This document shows, one piece after another, positions 8,541 through 16,994 of a stretch of DNA of 64,000 nt (the stretch's first letter is position 1; the number at the start of each line of letters is the position of its first letter). The translations under genes and the position numbers were made by a program. The notes under the pieces were generated by a model. The model was given only the letters and a program-made list of their open reading frames with translations. It was not told the DNA's origin and did no database searches. This DNA is from Treponema maltophilum ATCC 51939 (GTDB taxonomy: Bacteria > Spirochaetota > Spirochaetia > Treponematales > Treponemataceae): NCBI RefSeq assembly GCF_000413055.1, contig NZ_KE332518.1, positions 327,490 through 391,489 on the forward strand. Direction: 5' to 3'.

Positions 8541-10817
8541 ATGCACACAGACTCTCAAATTCAACATCTTGTTGACGGCTACGGTAATTGGGTTCAACAA
8601 GGGGGTGAAAACAAGGCCGGTTCATGCGCCTTTATGACGAAAAACCTGTATCCGTATTCCGCCGTTTTTTCACCGATTCAAGTAAACCGCATGATGATTA
8701 AAAACCGTGTGGTTATGGCGCCGATGGGAAACCTTAATATGGCCGAAGAAACGGGCCGTCCGAACGCCAAAATGCTTCAGTACTTTTTTGCGCGCGCAAA
8801 AGGCGGCTGCGGCTTATTGACTACGGGGCTTATTCCGATAAGTCACGGCATAGACCCGACGGTAACCGAGTTGGGTAAACTGAGTACCTTCCCGCGCATA
8901 GACCGCACGCGTACCGTTATGGCCGGCTGGCGCGACTTGGCGCAGGGCGTTCACGCTTTCGGGAGCCGCATTTTCGTTCAATTTACGCCGGGCTTGGGAA
9001 GAGTCGGACCGCCCATGTGCGTACTGACTCAAACGAAATTTCCCAAGTCGGCATCGTTGAATCCGAACTTTTATCTTCCCGCCGTTCCGTGTTTTCCGCT
9101 GACGGATGTTCAGCTCGATAAAATCGTTAAAAATTGCGGCCAAGCGGCCGCCGATGCAAAGGCTTGTCTGCTCGACGGCGTGTACCTGCACGGTCACGAA
9201 GGCTATTTGCTCGAACAAATGACGAACCGCGCATTCAACAGAAGAGTGCTGGGCAAATACGCCGACCCGCAGCGCTTCGGAATCGAACTGGTTAAATCGA
9301 TCAGAAAACGCGCCGGAGACCGTTATCCCATCATGTACCGCATCGATTTGTCGCTTGCGTTGAATGAAACGTACGGCGCCGACATGAAAAAGATTTCTTC
9401 GCTTAAAAAGTTTACCAAGGGACGCTCCGTTCAGGAAACGCTTGCGTACATGGAAAACCTCGTAAAGGCCGGCGTCGATATGTTCGACGTCGATTTGGGC
9501 TGTTACGATAACTGGTGGCTGCCTCACCCGCCGTCGGGAATGCCCTCCGGCTGCTTTTTGGAAGTGTCGGAAATCGTTAAAAAGCATTTTAAGGAAAAGG
9601 GTATTCTTTCCAATGCGGGCGTGCCCGTGCCGATTGTTGCGGTCGGAAAACTCGGCTATCCCGATATTGCCGAACAGGCGCTGCGCGATGGAAAGTGCGA
9701 TATGGTTATGCTCGGTCGGCCGCTTTTGGCGGACGAAAACTGGTGCAATAAAGCTTACGCCGGCGATGTTGAAAAAATACGCCCCTGCATCGGCTGTCAG
9801 GAAGGGTGCATAAACGAATTTATAGAAGGCGGGCACCCGCAGTGCGCCGTCAACCCCCGCACGGGCTTTGAAGACGTGTTCCCGTTGGCCGAGCCGAAAA
9901 CCGATGAAGTGAAAAAAATAGGCGTTATCGGCGGAGGTCCTGCGGGTATTGTGTTTGCACTGACGGCGGCCCGGCGCGGTCATACCGTCGATTTAATTGA
10001 AAGTTCGGGCGCCCTCGGCGGAAGAATCGTTCCCGGCTGTATGCCGAAAATCAAATACGACATACGCAATTACCTCGACTATCTTAAAAACGAAGTGCGG
10101 GAAGCCGAAAAACTGCCGAACTTTAAATTGCGCCTTAATCAAACGGCGACGCTGCCCTGGCTTAAAGAACAAAAATACGACGCCCTTGTGTGTGCCTACG
10201 GAACAAAGGACATAACGCCGCGTTTTGAAGGCACCGATTCGGTAAAAACCGTGCAAGCCGTAGAACTGCTTGTAAAGCCCGAACTTGCATCAGGTGCGAA
10301 AAAAATCGCCGTTATCGGCGGCGGAGTTGTCGGCTGCGAAACCGCTTATTGGCTCGCATACGAACTGGGAAAAGACGTTTCCGTTGTGGAAATGCTGCCG
10401 CACATGATGGAAGGAACCTGCACGGCAAACCGCGGCCATTTGCTCTATTATATGAAAAAAGCGAATATCCGCTTGCTTAACTGCGCGAAAGTCGTTTCGT
10501 TCGGGAAAAATATCGTCAACATCGTAAAGAATGTTTCGAAGGGCGTGCCCGATCCGTACAATACGTGGGAACCGATTTTGCCGCCGAATATTGCAAATCC
10601 CTTTGCAAAAAAGATAGACGAAAACAAAACCGCTCCGCTCAGTCTTGAAGCCGATTTGGTTGTACTTGCGATGGGCGGTAAGGCGGATGAAAGCTTCTTT
10701 TTTGAAATTCAAAAAGAACGCGTTGCCAAGGAAGCGTACAATATCGGTGACAGTCACGCCGCCGGCAGAGTGCTTGAAGCAACCCGCGCCGCATATCACC
10801 TTGCATTGAGAATATAA
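8541..10817 (+). CDS. BaiCD/FadH-like NADH:flavin oxidoreductase (FMN, 4Fe-4S, FAD)
   Basis: 758 aa. Residues 1-385: FMN-binding TIM barrel of the old-yellow-enzyme family. Residues about 416-435: four cysteines spaced CX2CX3CX11C, the iron-sulphur site of 2,4-dienoyl-CoA reductase, trimethylamine dehydrogenase and bile acid BaiCD/BaiH enzymes. Residues about 458-758: FAD/NAD(P) domain with two dinucleotide folds (GVIGGGPAGI and AVIGGGVVGCE). It probably reduces an activated C=C bond with NAD(P)H; the substrate is unknown. An upstream in-frame extension exists, but ATG 8541 has an AGAGGA site and its own promoter. The last 22 bases overlap the convergent aat gene. Confidence 0.85.
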   Translation: MHTDSQIQHLVDGYGNWVQQGGENKAGSCAFMTKNLYPYSAVFSPIQVNRMMIKNRVVMAPMGNLNMAEETGRPNAKMLQYFFARAKGGCGLLTTGLIPISHGIDPTVTELGKLSTFPRIDRTRTVMAGWRDLAQGVHAFGSRIFVQFTPGLGRVGPPMCVLTQTKFPKSASLNPNFYLPAVPCFPLTDVQLDKIVKNCGQAAADAKACLLDGVYLHGHEGYLLEQMTNRAFNRRVLGKYADPQRFGIELVKSIRKRAGDRYPIMYRIDLSLALNETYGADMKKISSLKKFTKGRSVQETLAYMENLVKAGVDMFDVDLGCYDNWWLPHPPSGMPSGCFLEVSEIVKKHFKEKGILSNAGVPVPIVAVGKLGYPDIAEQALRDGKCDMVMLGRPLLADENWCNKAYAGDVEKIRPCIGCQEGCINEFIEGGHPQCAVNPRTGFEDVFPLAEPKTDEVKKIGVIGGGPAGIVFALTAARRGHTVDLIESSGALGGRIVPGCMPKIKYDIRNYLDYLKNEVREAEKLPNFKLRLNQTATLPWLKEQKYDALVCAYGTKDITPRFEGTDSVKTVQAVELLVKPELASGAKKIAVIGGGVVGCETAYWLAYELGKDVSVVEMLPHMMEGTCTANRGHLLYYMKKANIRLLNCAKVVSFGKNIVNIVKNVSKGVPDPYNTWEPILPPNIANPFAKKIDENKTAPLSLEADLVVLAMGGKADESFFFEIQKERVAKEAYNIGDSHAAGRVLEATRAAYHLALRI

Positions 10818-11539
10818 GCTTCTTTTAGATTTGCTTGCAAGGGCGTGTGCAAATACGATTTTTCCAAACGCAAAAAGGCGTCGCGGCTTATGTTTTTACC
10901 GCCGAAGCGGGCAATGTGGTCGGTGTACACTTGGGAATCTATAAGTTTGCCGCCGCACGCACCGAATGCGCGCACAAAGCGTACGAAAGCGCATTTTGAC
11001 GCATCCGGCACAAAGCTGAACATGGATTCGCCGAAAAAGACTTGCCCGAGGAGCACACCGTAAAAACCGCCTGCAAGGCTTCCGTTTTGCCATGTTTCAA
11101 ACGAATGGGCAAAGCCCAGCCGGTGGAATTCGGCGTAGGAATCGATCATTGCGTCCGTTATCCACGTGCCGTCCTGTTCGGGCCGCTTTAACGCGGCGCA
11201 GGCTTTTATTACCTCGAAGAAGTTTTTATCCATGGTGTAGGTAAAGCCGCTTTTGTTTGTTTTTATTGCGCGGTCGAGCCGCGAAGGAACGTGAAAATCC
11301 TGCGGCAAAAGCACAAAACGCGGGTCGGGCGACCACCACAGTATCGGTTCGTCTTTGCCGTACCAGGGGAATATTCCCTGCCGGTAGGCCGAAAGAAGCA
11401 TGCCCGGCGATAAATTCCCGCCGCTCCCGACTATGTCGGTACCGCTCTTTTGCGGATCGGGGAACTGAAACCACGAATCGACGGAAAAATACGGAAAATC
11501 CGGATCGCTTCCGTTGTGCGGGGCGGAATTGCCGCTCAT
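10796..11539 (-). CDS. aat: Leucyl/phenylalanyl-tRNA--protein transferase
   Basis: 247 aa. It adds Leu or Phe from aminoacyl-tRNA to N-terminal Arg or Lys of proteins, making them N-degrons. Seen: FPYFSVDSWFQFP near the N-terminus, the AYRQGIFPWY block with WWSPDPR after it, and the C-terminal FFGESMFS...LIDSQVYTDHIARFGG region. Its ATG overlaps the clpA stop (ATGA), so it is translated from the clpS-clpA transcript, which places the enzyme that makes degrons with the machinery that reads them. Confidence 0.94.
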   Translation of the reverse strand: MSGNSAPHNGSDPDFPYFSVDSWFQFPDPQKSGTDIVGSGGNLSPGMLLSAYRQGIFPWYGKDEPILWWSPDPRFVLLPQDFHVPSRLDRAIKTNKSGFTYTMDKNFFEVIKACAALKRPEQDGTWITDAMIDSYAEFHRLGFAHSFETWQNGSLAGGFYGVLLGQVFFGESMFSFVPDASKCAFVRFVRAFGACGGKLIDSQVYTDHIARFGGKNISRDAFLRLEKSYLHTPLQANLKEAYILNAR

Positions 11540-13923
11540 GCGCTTTGTCCGTCCGGCTGCTTTTCGGTTTTTTTTGCGGAAGAAGTGCGGCGTGCTTTTT
11601 TGAACGAAAGCGTTATGCCGCCGTCTTTTTCGGATACGGTAACGCTTCCTCCGTTCGACAAAGAACCGAACAGAATTTCATCTACCAAGGGAGCGGCGAG
11701 CCGTTCGTCTATTGTGCGGCTTATGTTGCGCGCACCGAATTCCTGCGAATAGCCTTCTTCGGCCAAGCGGGCGAGTGCTTCCGGTTTTACGCGCAGCGCA
11801 ACTTTTTTCTCGGCAAGGCGCTCGGCAAGTTTTGCCGTTTCTTTTTTTACGATGTCTTCGATAACCGCCTTGCTTAAATGGGCGAAAGGAATAACCGCAT
11901 CCAAACGATTGCGGAATTCGGGGCTGAAAGTGCGTTCCACTGCTTCCTGTACGGCGCTTTCGCTTCGGCTGCGCTCCCCGAAGCCGATAAAGGATTTGTT
12001 GATGTTTTCCGCGCCGGCGTTGCTTGTCATTATTAAAACCGTATTGCGGAAGTCGGCGCTTCGTCCCTGATTGTCGGTAAGCGAAGCGTAATCCATAACT
12101 TGCAGCAAAATATTGTAAATGTCGCCGTGCGCCTTTTCCAGTTCATCGAGCAAAAGAACGGCGTGCGGTTCTTTGCGCACGGCCGCCGTTAAAAGTCCGC
12201 CCTCTTCAAATCCGACATAGCCGGGCGGCGAGCCTATAAGGCGGCTGACCGTGTGCTTTTCCTGATACTCGCTCATGTCGAAGCGCAAAAGCTTTACGCC
12301 CATGCGTTCGGCGAGGGATTTTGCAAGTTCGGTTTTGCCGACACCCGTGGGGCCCGCAAACAAAAAACAGCCGACGGGTTTGTCGGGGTTACCGAATCCG
12401 GCCCGCGCTCTTTTTATCGCTTTTGCAACGGCGTCTATCGCGTCGTCCTGCCCGAAAATATTGCGCTTTAAATCGTCGGCCAAGGTGCGCAGCCTTTCTT
12501 TTTCGTTGTTGTTTACGCTGTGCTCGGGGATGCGCGCAATGCGGGCGACGGTTTTTTCGATCAGGGTGGTGCCGACTTTTACGGGCGCCGAATCGGATAA
12601 ACCTTCGCTTCCGCAAGGCTTTGAATTGCTTCCGGGCTTTGCGTGCAGACGCAGCCAAGAGCCTGTTTCATCGATAACGTCGATCGCTTTGTCGGGCAAG
12701 CGCCGTTCGTTTATGTACGCCGCCGAAAGGTCGACGGCCGCTTCAAGCGCTTCTTTCGAATAAATGACGTTGTGGTAGGCTTCGTATTTTTTACTTACGC
12801 CCTGCAAAATACGCACGGCTTCGTCGCGCGAGGGTTCCGCAATATCGATTTTTTGAAAACGGCGGGCAAGCGCGCGGTCTTTTTCGAACAAACGCGAATA
12901 TTCTTCGAAAGTGGTCGAGCCTATGCAGCGTATTTTTCCCGTCGTCAAAACGGGTTTTAAAAGATTCGACGCGTCCAAACTGCCGCCGGAAACCGAACCC
13001 GCCCCGATAATCGTATGAATTTCATCTATAAATAAGATCGCTTTTTCTTTCTTTAAAAGCTCATCGGTAAGTTTTTTTATGCGTTCTTCAAAATCGCCGC
13101 GGTACTTTGTTCCCGCTACGAGGGCTCCCATATCGAGGCTGAATATTTCAAAATCCCGAAGTAAATCGGGAACCTGCTTTTTTGCGATGCGGACCGCCAA
13201 GCCTTCGGTAATTGCGGTTTTTCCGACGCCGGCATCTCCGACGTGCAGCGGATTGTTCTTTACTCTGCGGCACAACACCTGCATGGTTCTTTCCAGTTCG
13301 TCTTCTCTGCCGATCAATTCTTCAAGACCGCCTTTTGCGGCTTCGGCGGTAAGGTTGCGCGCATAACGTTCCAAAGCCGTTTTTTTACGCGGCTGCTCTT
13401 CGGCTTCTTCGGAGTCGCTTCTGTCCGCGGCGGGAGCTTGAGCCGGCTGCGAGTGAGCGTTTTGCCCCTGAACGTTTTGAATAAAGCCGTCGCCGTCGGC
13501 ATACGAGTTTACATAGCCGATCGTTTCCAAAAGTGCAAGGCGCGACAGGCCCGCTTTTTTTAAATAGAAGGAACAGTGATTTTTTTGCTCATCGAGCAGG
13601 CTGACCAGCACGTCGGTGAGTTCCACGGTCGTTTTATCGGCCGACGCGCACTGCATGACGGCACGCCCCATCACCGATTGGTAGCCCAGCGTTTCTATCG
13701 GTTCGCTTCCCGTTCCCTGCGGTATTTTTTCGGCAAAATACTGTTCAAGATCTTTGCGTATAAAACCGGGATCCGTTCCGCACAACAGTAAAATATTGAG
13801 GACGCAATCGTCTTCAAGGGCCGCATAGAGCACGTGTTCCGGAGTAAGAAATTCGTGTTTTGCGCGCTTTGCCGCGGCAAAAGCCCGTTTCAATACGGCT
13901 TGCAATTTAGGACCTATTTTCAA
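11536..13923 (-). CDS. clpA: ATP-dependent Clp protease ATPase subunit ClpA
   Basis: 795 aa AAA+ unfoldase that feeds substrates to ClpP. N-domain at about residues 1-150 (ClpS docking), a polar linker, D1 with Walker A GDAGVGKT, D2 with Walker A GPTGVGKT and Walker B LLLDELEKAH, and an IGFG loop (near residue 665) that contacts ClpP. The start codon is TTG at 13921-13923, preceded by a GGGGAG site; there is no in-frame ATG at that place. It begins 14 bases after clpS and overlaps aat. ClpP is not in this window. Confidence 0.95.
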   Translation of the reverse strand: MKIGPKLQAVLKRAFAAAKRAKHEFLTPEHVLYAALEDDCVLNILLLCGTDPGFIRKDLEQYFAEKIPQGTGSEPIETLGYQSVMGRAVMQCASADKTTVELTDVLVSLLDEQKNHCSFYLKKAGLSRLALLETIGYVNSYADGDGFIQNVQGQNAHSQPAQAPAADRSDSEEAEEQPRKKTALERYARNLTAEAAKGGLEELIGREDELERTMQVLCRRVKNNPLHVGDAGVGKTAITEGLAVRIAKKQVPDLLRDFEIFSLDMGALVAGTKYRGDFEERIKKLTDELLKKEKAILFIDEIHTIIGAGSVSGGSLDASNLLKPVLTTGKIRCIGSTTFEEYSRLFEKDRALARRFQKIDIAEPSRDEAVRILQGVSKKYEAYHNVIYSKEALEAAVDLSAAYINERRLPDKAIDVIDETGSWLRLHAKPGSNSKPCGSEGLSDSAPVKVGTTLIEKTVARIARIPEHSVNNNEKERLRTLADDLKRNIFGQDDAIDAVAKAIKRARAGFGNPDKPVGCFLFAGPTGVGKTELAKSLAERMGVKLLRFDMSEYQEKHTVSRLIGSPPGYVGFEEGGLLTAAVRKEPHAVLLLDELEKAHGDIYNILLQVMDYASLTDNQGRSADFRNTVLIMTSNAGAENINKSFIGFGERSRSESAVQEAVERTFSPEFRNRLDAVIPFAHLSKAVIEDIVKKETAKLAERLAEKKVALRVKPEALARLAEEGYSQEFGARNISRTIDERLAAPLVDEILFGSLSNGGSVTVSEKDGGITLSFKKARRTSSAKKTEKQPDGQSA

Positions 13924-13937
13924 TTATATTCTCCCCA

Positions 13938-14246
13938 CTATACTCTCTCCATCGCACACTGAAGCGGGAAGCCGTTTTTCCGCGCCGCCTGTATCGTTGC
14001 GGATGTACGGGTTGCCGCTATGTCGTATACGTATATGCCGACGACAGCCGAGCCGCTCGTATGCACTTTTTCCATAAGTGTTACGGCTTCTTCCGGCGTT
14101 TTTCGGAATATGCGAACCAAAACTTCGGTAACGAATTCTTTTGTCGTATAATCGTCGTTGAGTAAAATCACCTTGTATTCGGGCGGCTCGTCGGCAAAAA
14201 CCTTTTCGCCCGCTGCAAGGCCCGCTTCGTTAACGCTCAAGTCCAT
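13938..14246 (-). CDS. clpS: ClpS adaptor of the N-degron pathway
   Basis: 102 aa. Core YKVILLNDDYTTKEFV holds the residues that contact the N-terminal amino acid of a substrate, followed by the conserved MEKVHTSGSAVVGIY block. It delivers proteins with destabilising N-terminal residues to ClpA. The open frame extends upstream, but the conserved protein begins at ATG 14244-14246. An out-of-frame ATG lies 13 bases earlier, 6 bases after the -10 element (see findings). First gene of the clpS-clpA-aat operon. Confidence 0.94.
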   Translation of the reverse strand: MDLSVNEAGLAAGEKVFADEPPEYKVILLNDDYTTKEFVTEVLVRIFRKTPEEAVTLMEKVHTSGSAVVGIYVYDIAATRTSATIQAARKNGFPLQCAMERV

Positions 14247-14265
14247 CTGTTCCGTCCATACTATC

Positions 14266-14293
14266 AGTATAACATATTTTATGACGATTTCAA
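14266..14293 (-). promoter_or_regulatory. Promoter of the clpS-clpA-aat operon
   Basis: Minus strand: TTGAAA (14288-14293), 16-base spacer, TATACT (14266-14271). Transcription should start near 14259, only about 13 bases before the clpS ATG. Confidence 0.6.
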
Positions 14294-14334
14294 ATTTAGT
14301 AAAGAATTTGCCGAAAGGCAAGGGGAAAACGAGT

Positions 14335-15372
14335 TTATATATTTTCTCTGATTTTTATAATCGTAGAAGTTATATAATCGTCCGGTTTGCCTTTTTTTTC
14401 ATCCATCAAATACGAAAATAATTTTGAAACAGCCATATATCCTTGCTGCTCGGGTTCTTGACAAATCGTAAAGTCAATAAAGCCTTCTTTTACCAAATAT
14501 TTTATAGCAGGCATATCATCAAATGATAAGATATAAGGTTTTTTTCTGGAGCCGCTTTTTTTGCACCACAAACGAACGGCTTTGCAAACCTCTTCAACTC
14601 CTGCAGCAGCTATAAATATGCAATTTGTCTCCGGATATTTTTCTAAAGCTGTTAGTGTTTCCTTATATGCACATTCGCCGTCATCCAATGATTCAAATGT
14701 CCCTAAAACCGTATAAGTAGAGTGTCTGTCTTTTAACCCCTGAATAAAGCCTTTAATACGTTCGTTATGCCCTCGGACATGAAAAGAACCCGTAATAATT
14801 AGAATTCGTAATTGGGTCTTTGTTAAAAGAGATATCATACCTGCAACTGTATGACCTTCATTTACATAATCCGGTCCTACATAGCACAATCGTTCGGTAT
14901 CCGGAATATCCGTATTTACACTGATAACCGGAAGTCCCTTATCGATAAGGTTTTGTATTGTATATTGAATTTCAGGTATATCCATTGTTGCAATACATAA
15001 TCCGGAAAGATTCATGGAAGCTAAATTCTCAATCGTGTGAATATGAGTGGAAATATCAAAACCTTTTATATGTTCTATGTGCAAGGATACTCCGAAATCA
15101 CTTAATTCTTTTTCTGCCCGGCGGAATCCGGCAATAATATCATCAAAAAAAGGATTCCCTATATCTGGAAGCAAACAGCCAAACAGCATTGGCTGTTTAC
15201 GTGCAGCAAGGATTTTGCCGGCCCTATTCGGTACAAATCCCAATTCATCGGCGATACGACGAACTTTTTGTGCTACTTTGGAATTTACACCGGCACGGCT
15301 ATGTAATACACGATCTACTGTGCCGCGCGAAACACCTGCTGCAACCGCTATATCTTTTATGGTAACCGACAC
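14335..15372 (-). CDS. LacI-family transcriptional regulator of the sugar cluster
   Basis: 345 aa. LacI HTH at residues 4-25 (TIKDIAVAAGVSRGTVDRVL), hinge near 50-60, then a periplasmic-binding-protein-like sugar sensor domain (about 60-340). Start is GTG 15370-15372 with an AAGGA site; the frame runs further up to a TTG without a site. It lies at the end of the sugar cluster with its own promoter. By position it is the best candidate to bind the two CTCGAG-centred palindromes at 22472 and 26077, since LacI-type operators are 14-18 bp palindromes with a central CG; this link is inference. Confidence 0.87.
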   Translation of the reverse strand: MSVTIKDIAVAAGVSRGTVDRVLHSRAGVNSKVAQKVRRIADELGFVPNRAGKILAARKQPMLFGCLLPDIGNPFFDDIIAGFRRAEKELSDFGVSLHIEHIKGFDISTHIHTIENLASMNLSGLCIATMDIPEIQYTIQNLIDKGLPVISVNTDIPDTERLCYVGPDYVNEGHTVAGMISLLTKTQLRILIITGSFHVRGHNERIKGFIQGLKDRHSTYTVLGTFESLDDGECAYKETLTALEKYPETNCIFIAAAGVEEVCKAVRLWCKKSGSRKKPYILSFDDMPAIKYLVKEGFIDFTICQEPEQQGYMAVSKLFSYLMDEKKGKPDDYITSTIIKIRENI

Positions 15373-15449
15373 CGTTTTTTCCTTGTAAAATAGTAAGGGA
15401 AACGCCAAGTAAAGGTTTTCACAAACTTTTAGCGACGCTTCCCTCAGTA

Positions 15450-15478
15450 AGTATAGCGTTTTTATCGGGATATGTAAA
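15450..15478 (-). promoter_or_regulatory. Promoter of the LacI-type regulator gene
   Basis: Minus strand: TTTACA (15473-15478), 17-base spacer, TATACT (15450-15455). No copy of the 16-bp palindrome lies here, so the regulator does not seem to control itself through that site. Confidence 0.6.
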
Positions 15479-15501
15479 TCTTTAATTCTCCGCCCTCATC
15501 C

Positions 15502-16839
15502 TCAATTATTAAAAATAACTTCATTGAGGATGTTTTCACATAATTCTTGCTTGCCCGAGGCGGGGCGAACGGACTCATAGGACTGAGCAAGCGAGGCGAG
15601 CTGTTCGAGCGTCATCTTACCCGATGCAAAGTCGGCACCTTTTCCGCCGGCAAAAGACGCATACCGTTCTTTAAGCATGGCATCGAGCCGGCCGTCTTCA
15701 ATAAGGGCGGCGGCTTTTTCCAATCCTAATGCCAGCATATCCATACCGCCGATATGTGCGATAAATAAGTCTTCCGGGGCGGTTGAGTTGCGCCGTCTTT
15801 TTGCATCGAAGTTGAATCCGCCGGTCTTAAAACCACCCATACGTAAAAGTACCCGCATCGCCAAGGTCGTTTCGTATATATTTGTGGGAAACTGATCCGT
15901 ATCCCAGCCGTTCCTTGCATCGCCGCGGTTGGCATCGATGGAACCGAGCATACCCGCATCGGCACATACCGATAATTCATGGTAAAAGTCGTGTCCGGCA
16001 AGTTCTGCGTGATTTGCTTCTATGTTTAGCTTAAAATCCTTTTCCAAACCATAGGCACGCAAAAAACCAATCTCCGTTTCCGCATCGAAGTCGTATTGAT
16101 GTTTGGTCGGTTCCATCGGTTTCGGTTCAATGTAAAAACAGCCGGTAAAACCCTGCTTACGCGCATAGTCGCGCGCCATGATTAAAAAGCGGGCAAGGTG
16201 TTCTTTTTCGGCTTTCATGTCGGTATTCAACAGCGACATATAACCTTCGCGTCCGCCCCAAAAGGTGTAGCCTTGTCCGCCGAGCTTTATCGTTGCATCT
16301 ATGGCACACTTTATTTGTGCTGCCGCATGCGCTACGATATCGAATTGCGGATTTGTCGCAGCTCCATTCATGTAGCGCGGGTTGCTGAACAGGTTTGCCG
16401 TTCCCCATAAGAGTTTTACGCCGGTTTCTCTTTGCCGCTCGGCAAGACCGTCGGTAATCTTTATAAGATTTTTTTCACTTTCGGCCGGAGTTGCTCCTTC
16501 GGGGCTGACGTCCCTGTCATGAAAGCAGTAGTACGGGGCGCCTATCTTTGTGATAAACTCAAAGGCCGCATCGGCTTTGTTTTCGGCATTCGTCATTGCG
16601 TCTTTGCTGCTGTTCCACGGAAACTGCATTGTCCCCATACCGAATTGATCTTCTCCTGCAGCGCAAAAAGAATGCCAGTAGGCTATTGCAAAACGCAAAT
16701 GCTCTTTCATCGGCTTACCTAAAACGATTTTATTTTCATCGTAGTATTTGAATGCCAAAGGGTTTTTGGATTGGTTCCCCTCAAACGTTATTTTACCGAT
16801 ACCGGGGAAGTATTCGGTGCTCCCTTTAAAATATGACAT
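15502..16839 (-). CDS. xylA: Xylose isomerase
   Basis: 445 aa, group II length. It converts D-xylose to D-xylulose with two divalent metals. Seen: the catalytic His region [13 protein letters not shown] near residue 103, [15 protein letters not shown] near 195, the [13 protein letters not shown] metal site near 240, and the late metal-binding GSIDANRGD segment. A strong AGGAGG site precedes the ATG. It lies 155 bases after xylB on the same strand, so it is probably the last gene of the importer-xylB-xylA transcript. Confidence 0.95.
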   Translation of the reverse strand: MSYFKGSTEYFPGIGKITFEGNQSKNPLAFKYYDENKIVLGKPMKEHLRFAIAYWHSFCAAGEDQFGMGTMQFPWNSSKDAMTNAENKADAAFEFITKIGAPYYCFHDRDVSPEGATPAESEKNLIKITDGLAERQRETGVKLLWGTANLFSNPRYMNGAATNPQFDIVAHAAAQIKCAIDATIKLGGQGYTFWGGREGYMSLLNTDMKAEKEHLARFLIMARDYARKQGFTGCFYIEPKPMEPTKHQYDFDAETEIGFLRAYGLEKDFKLNIEANHAELAGHDFYHELSVCADAGMLGSIDANRGDARNGWDTDQFPTNIYETTLAMRVLLRMGGFKTGGFNFDAKRRRNSTAPEDLFIAHIGGMDMLALGLEKAAALIEDGRLDAMLKERYASFAGGKGADFASGKMTLEQLASLAQSYESVRPASGKQELCENILNEVIFNN

Positions 16840-16881
16840 ATAAACCTCCTATAATATATAAGTCTGCAACGCAAACTCGGA

Positions 16882-16920
16882 ATGCAGAACAACGATATGA
16901 TGATAAACGGTGTTCTGCAT
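16882..16920. repeat. 10-bp perfect inverted repeat between xylB and xylA
   Basis: ATGCAGAACA, 19-base loop, TGTTCTGCAT. There is no T-run, so not an ordinary terminator. It could be a processing or stability hairpin that sets xylA level relative to xylB, or an operator. A smaller GCGGT/ACCGC hairpin lies next to it near 16940-16955. Confidence 0.5.
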
Positions 16921-16994
16921 CGCCCTTCTGATTGAATACCGGCGGTTTTTTACCGCTGCTTCCAACTCGAATGCAACCATTCTATACCGTTTAT

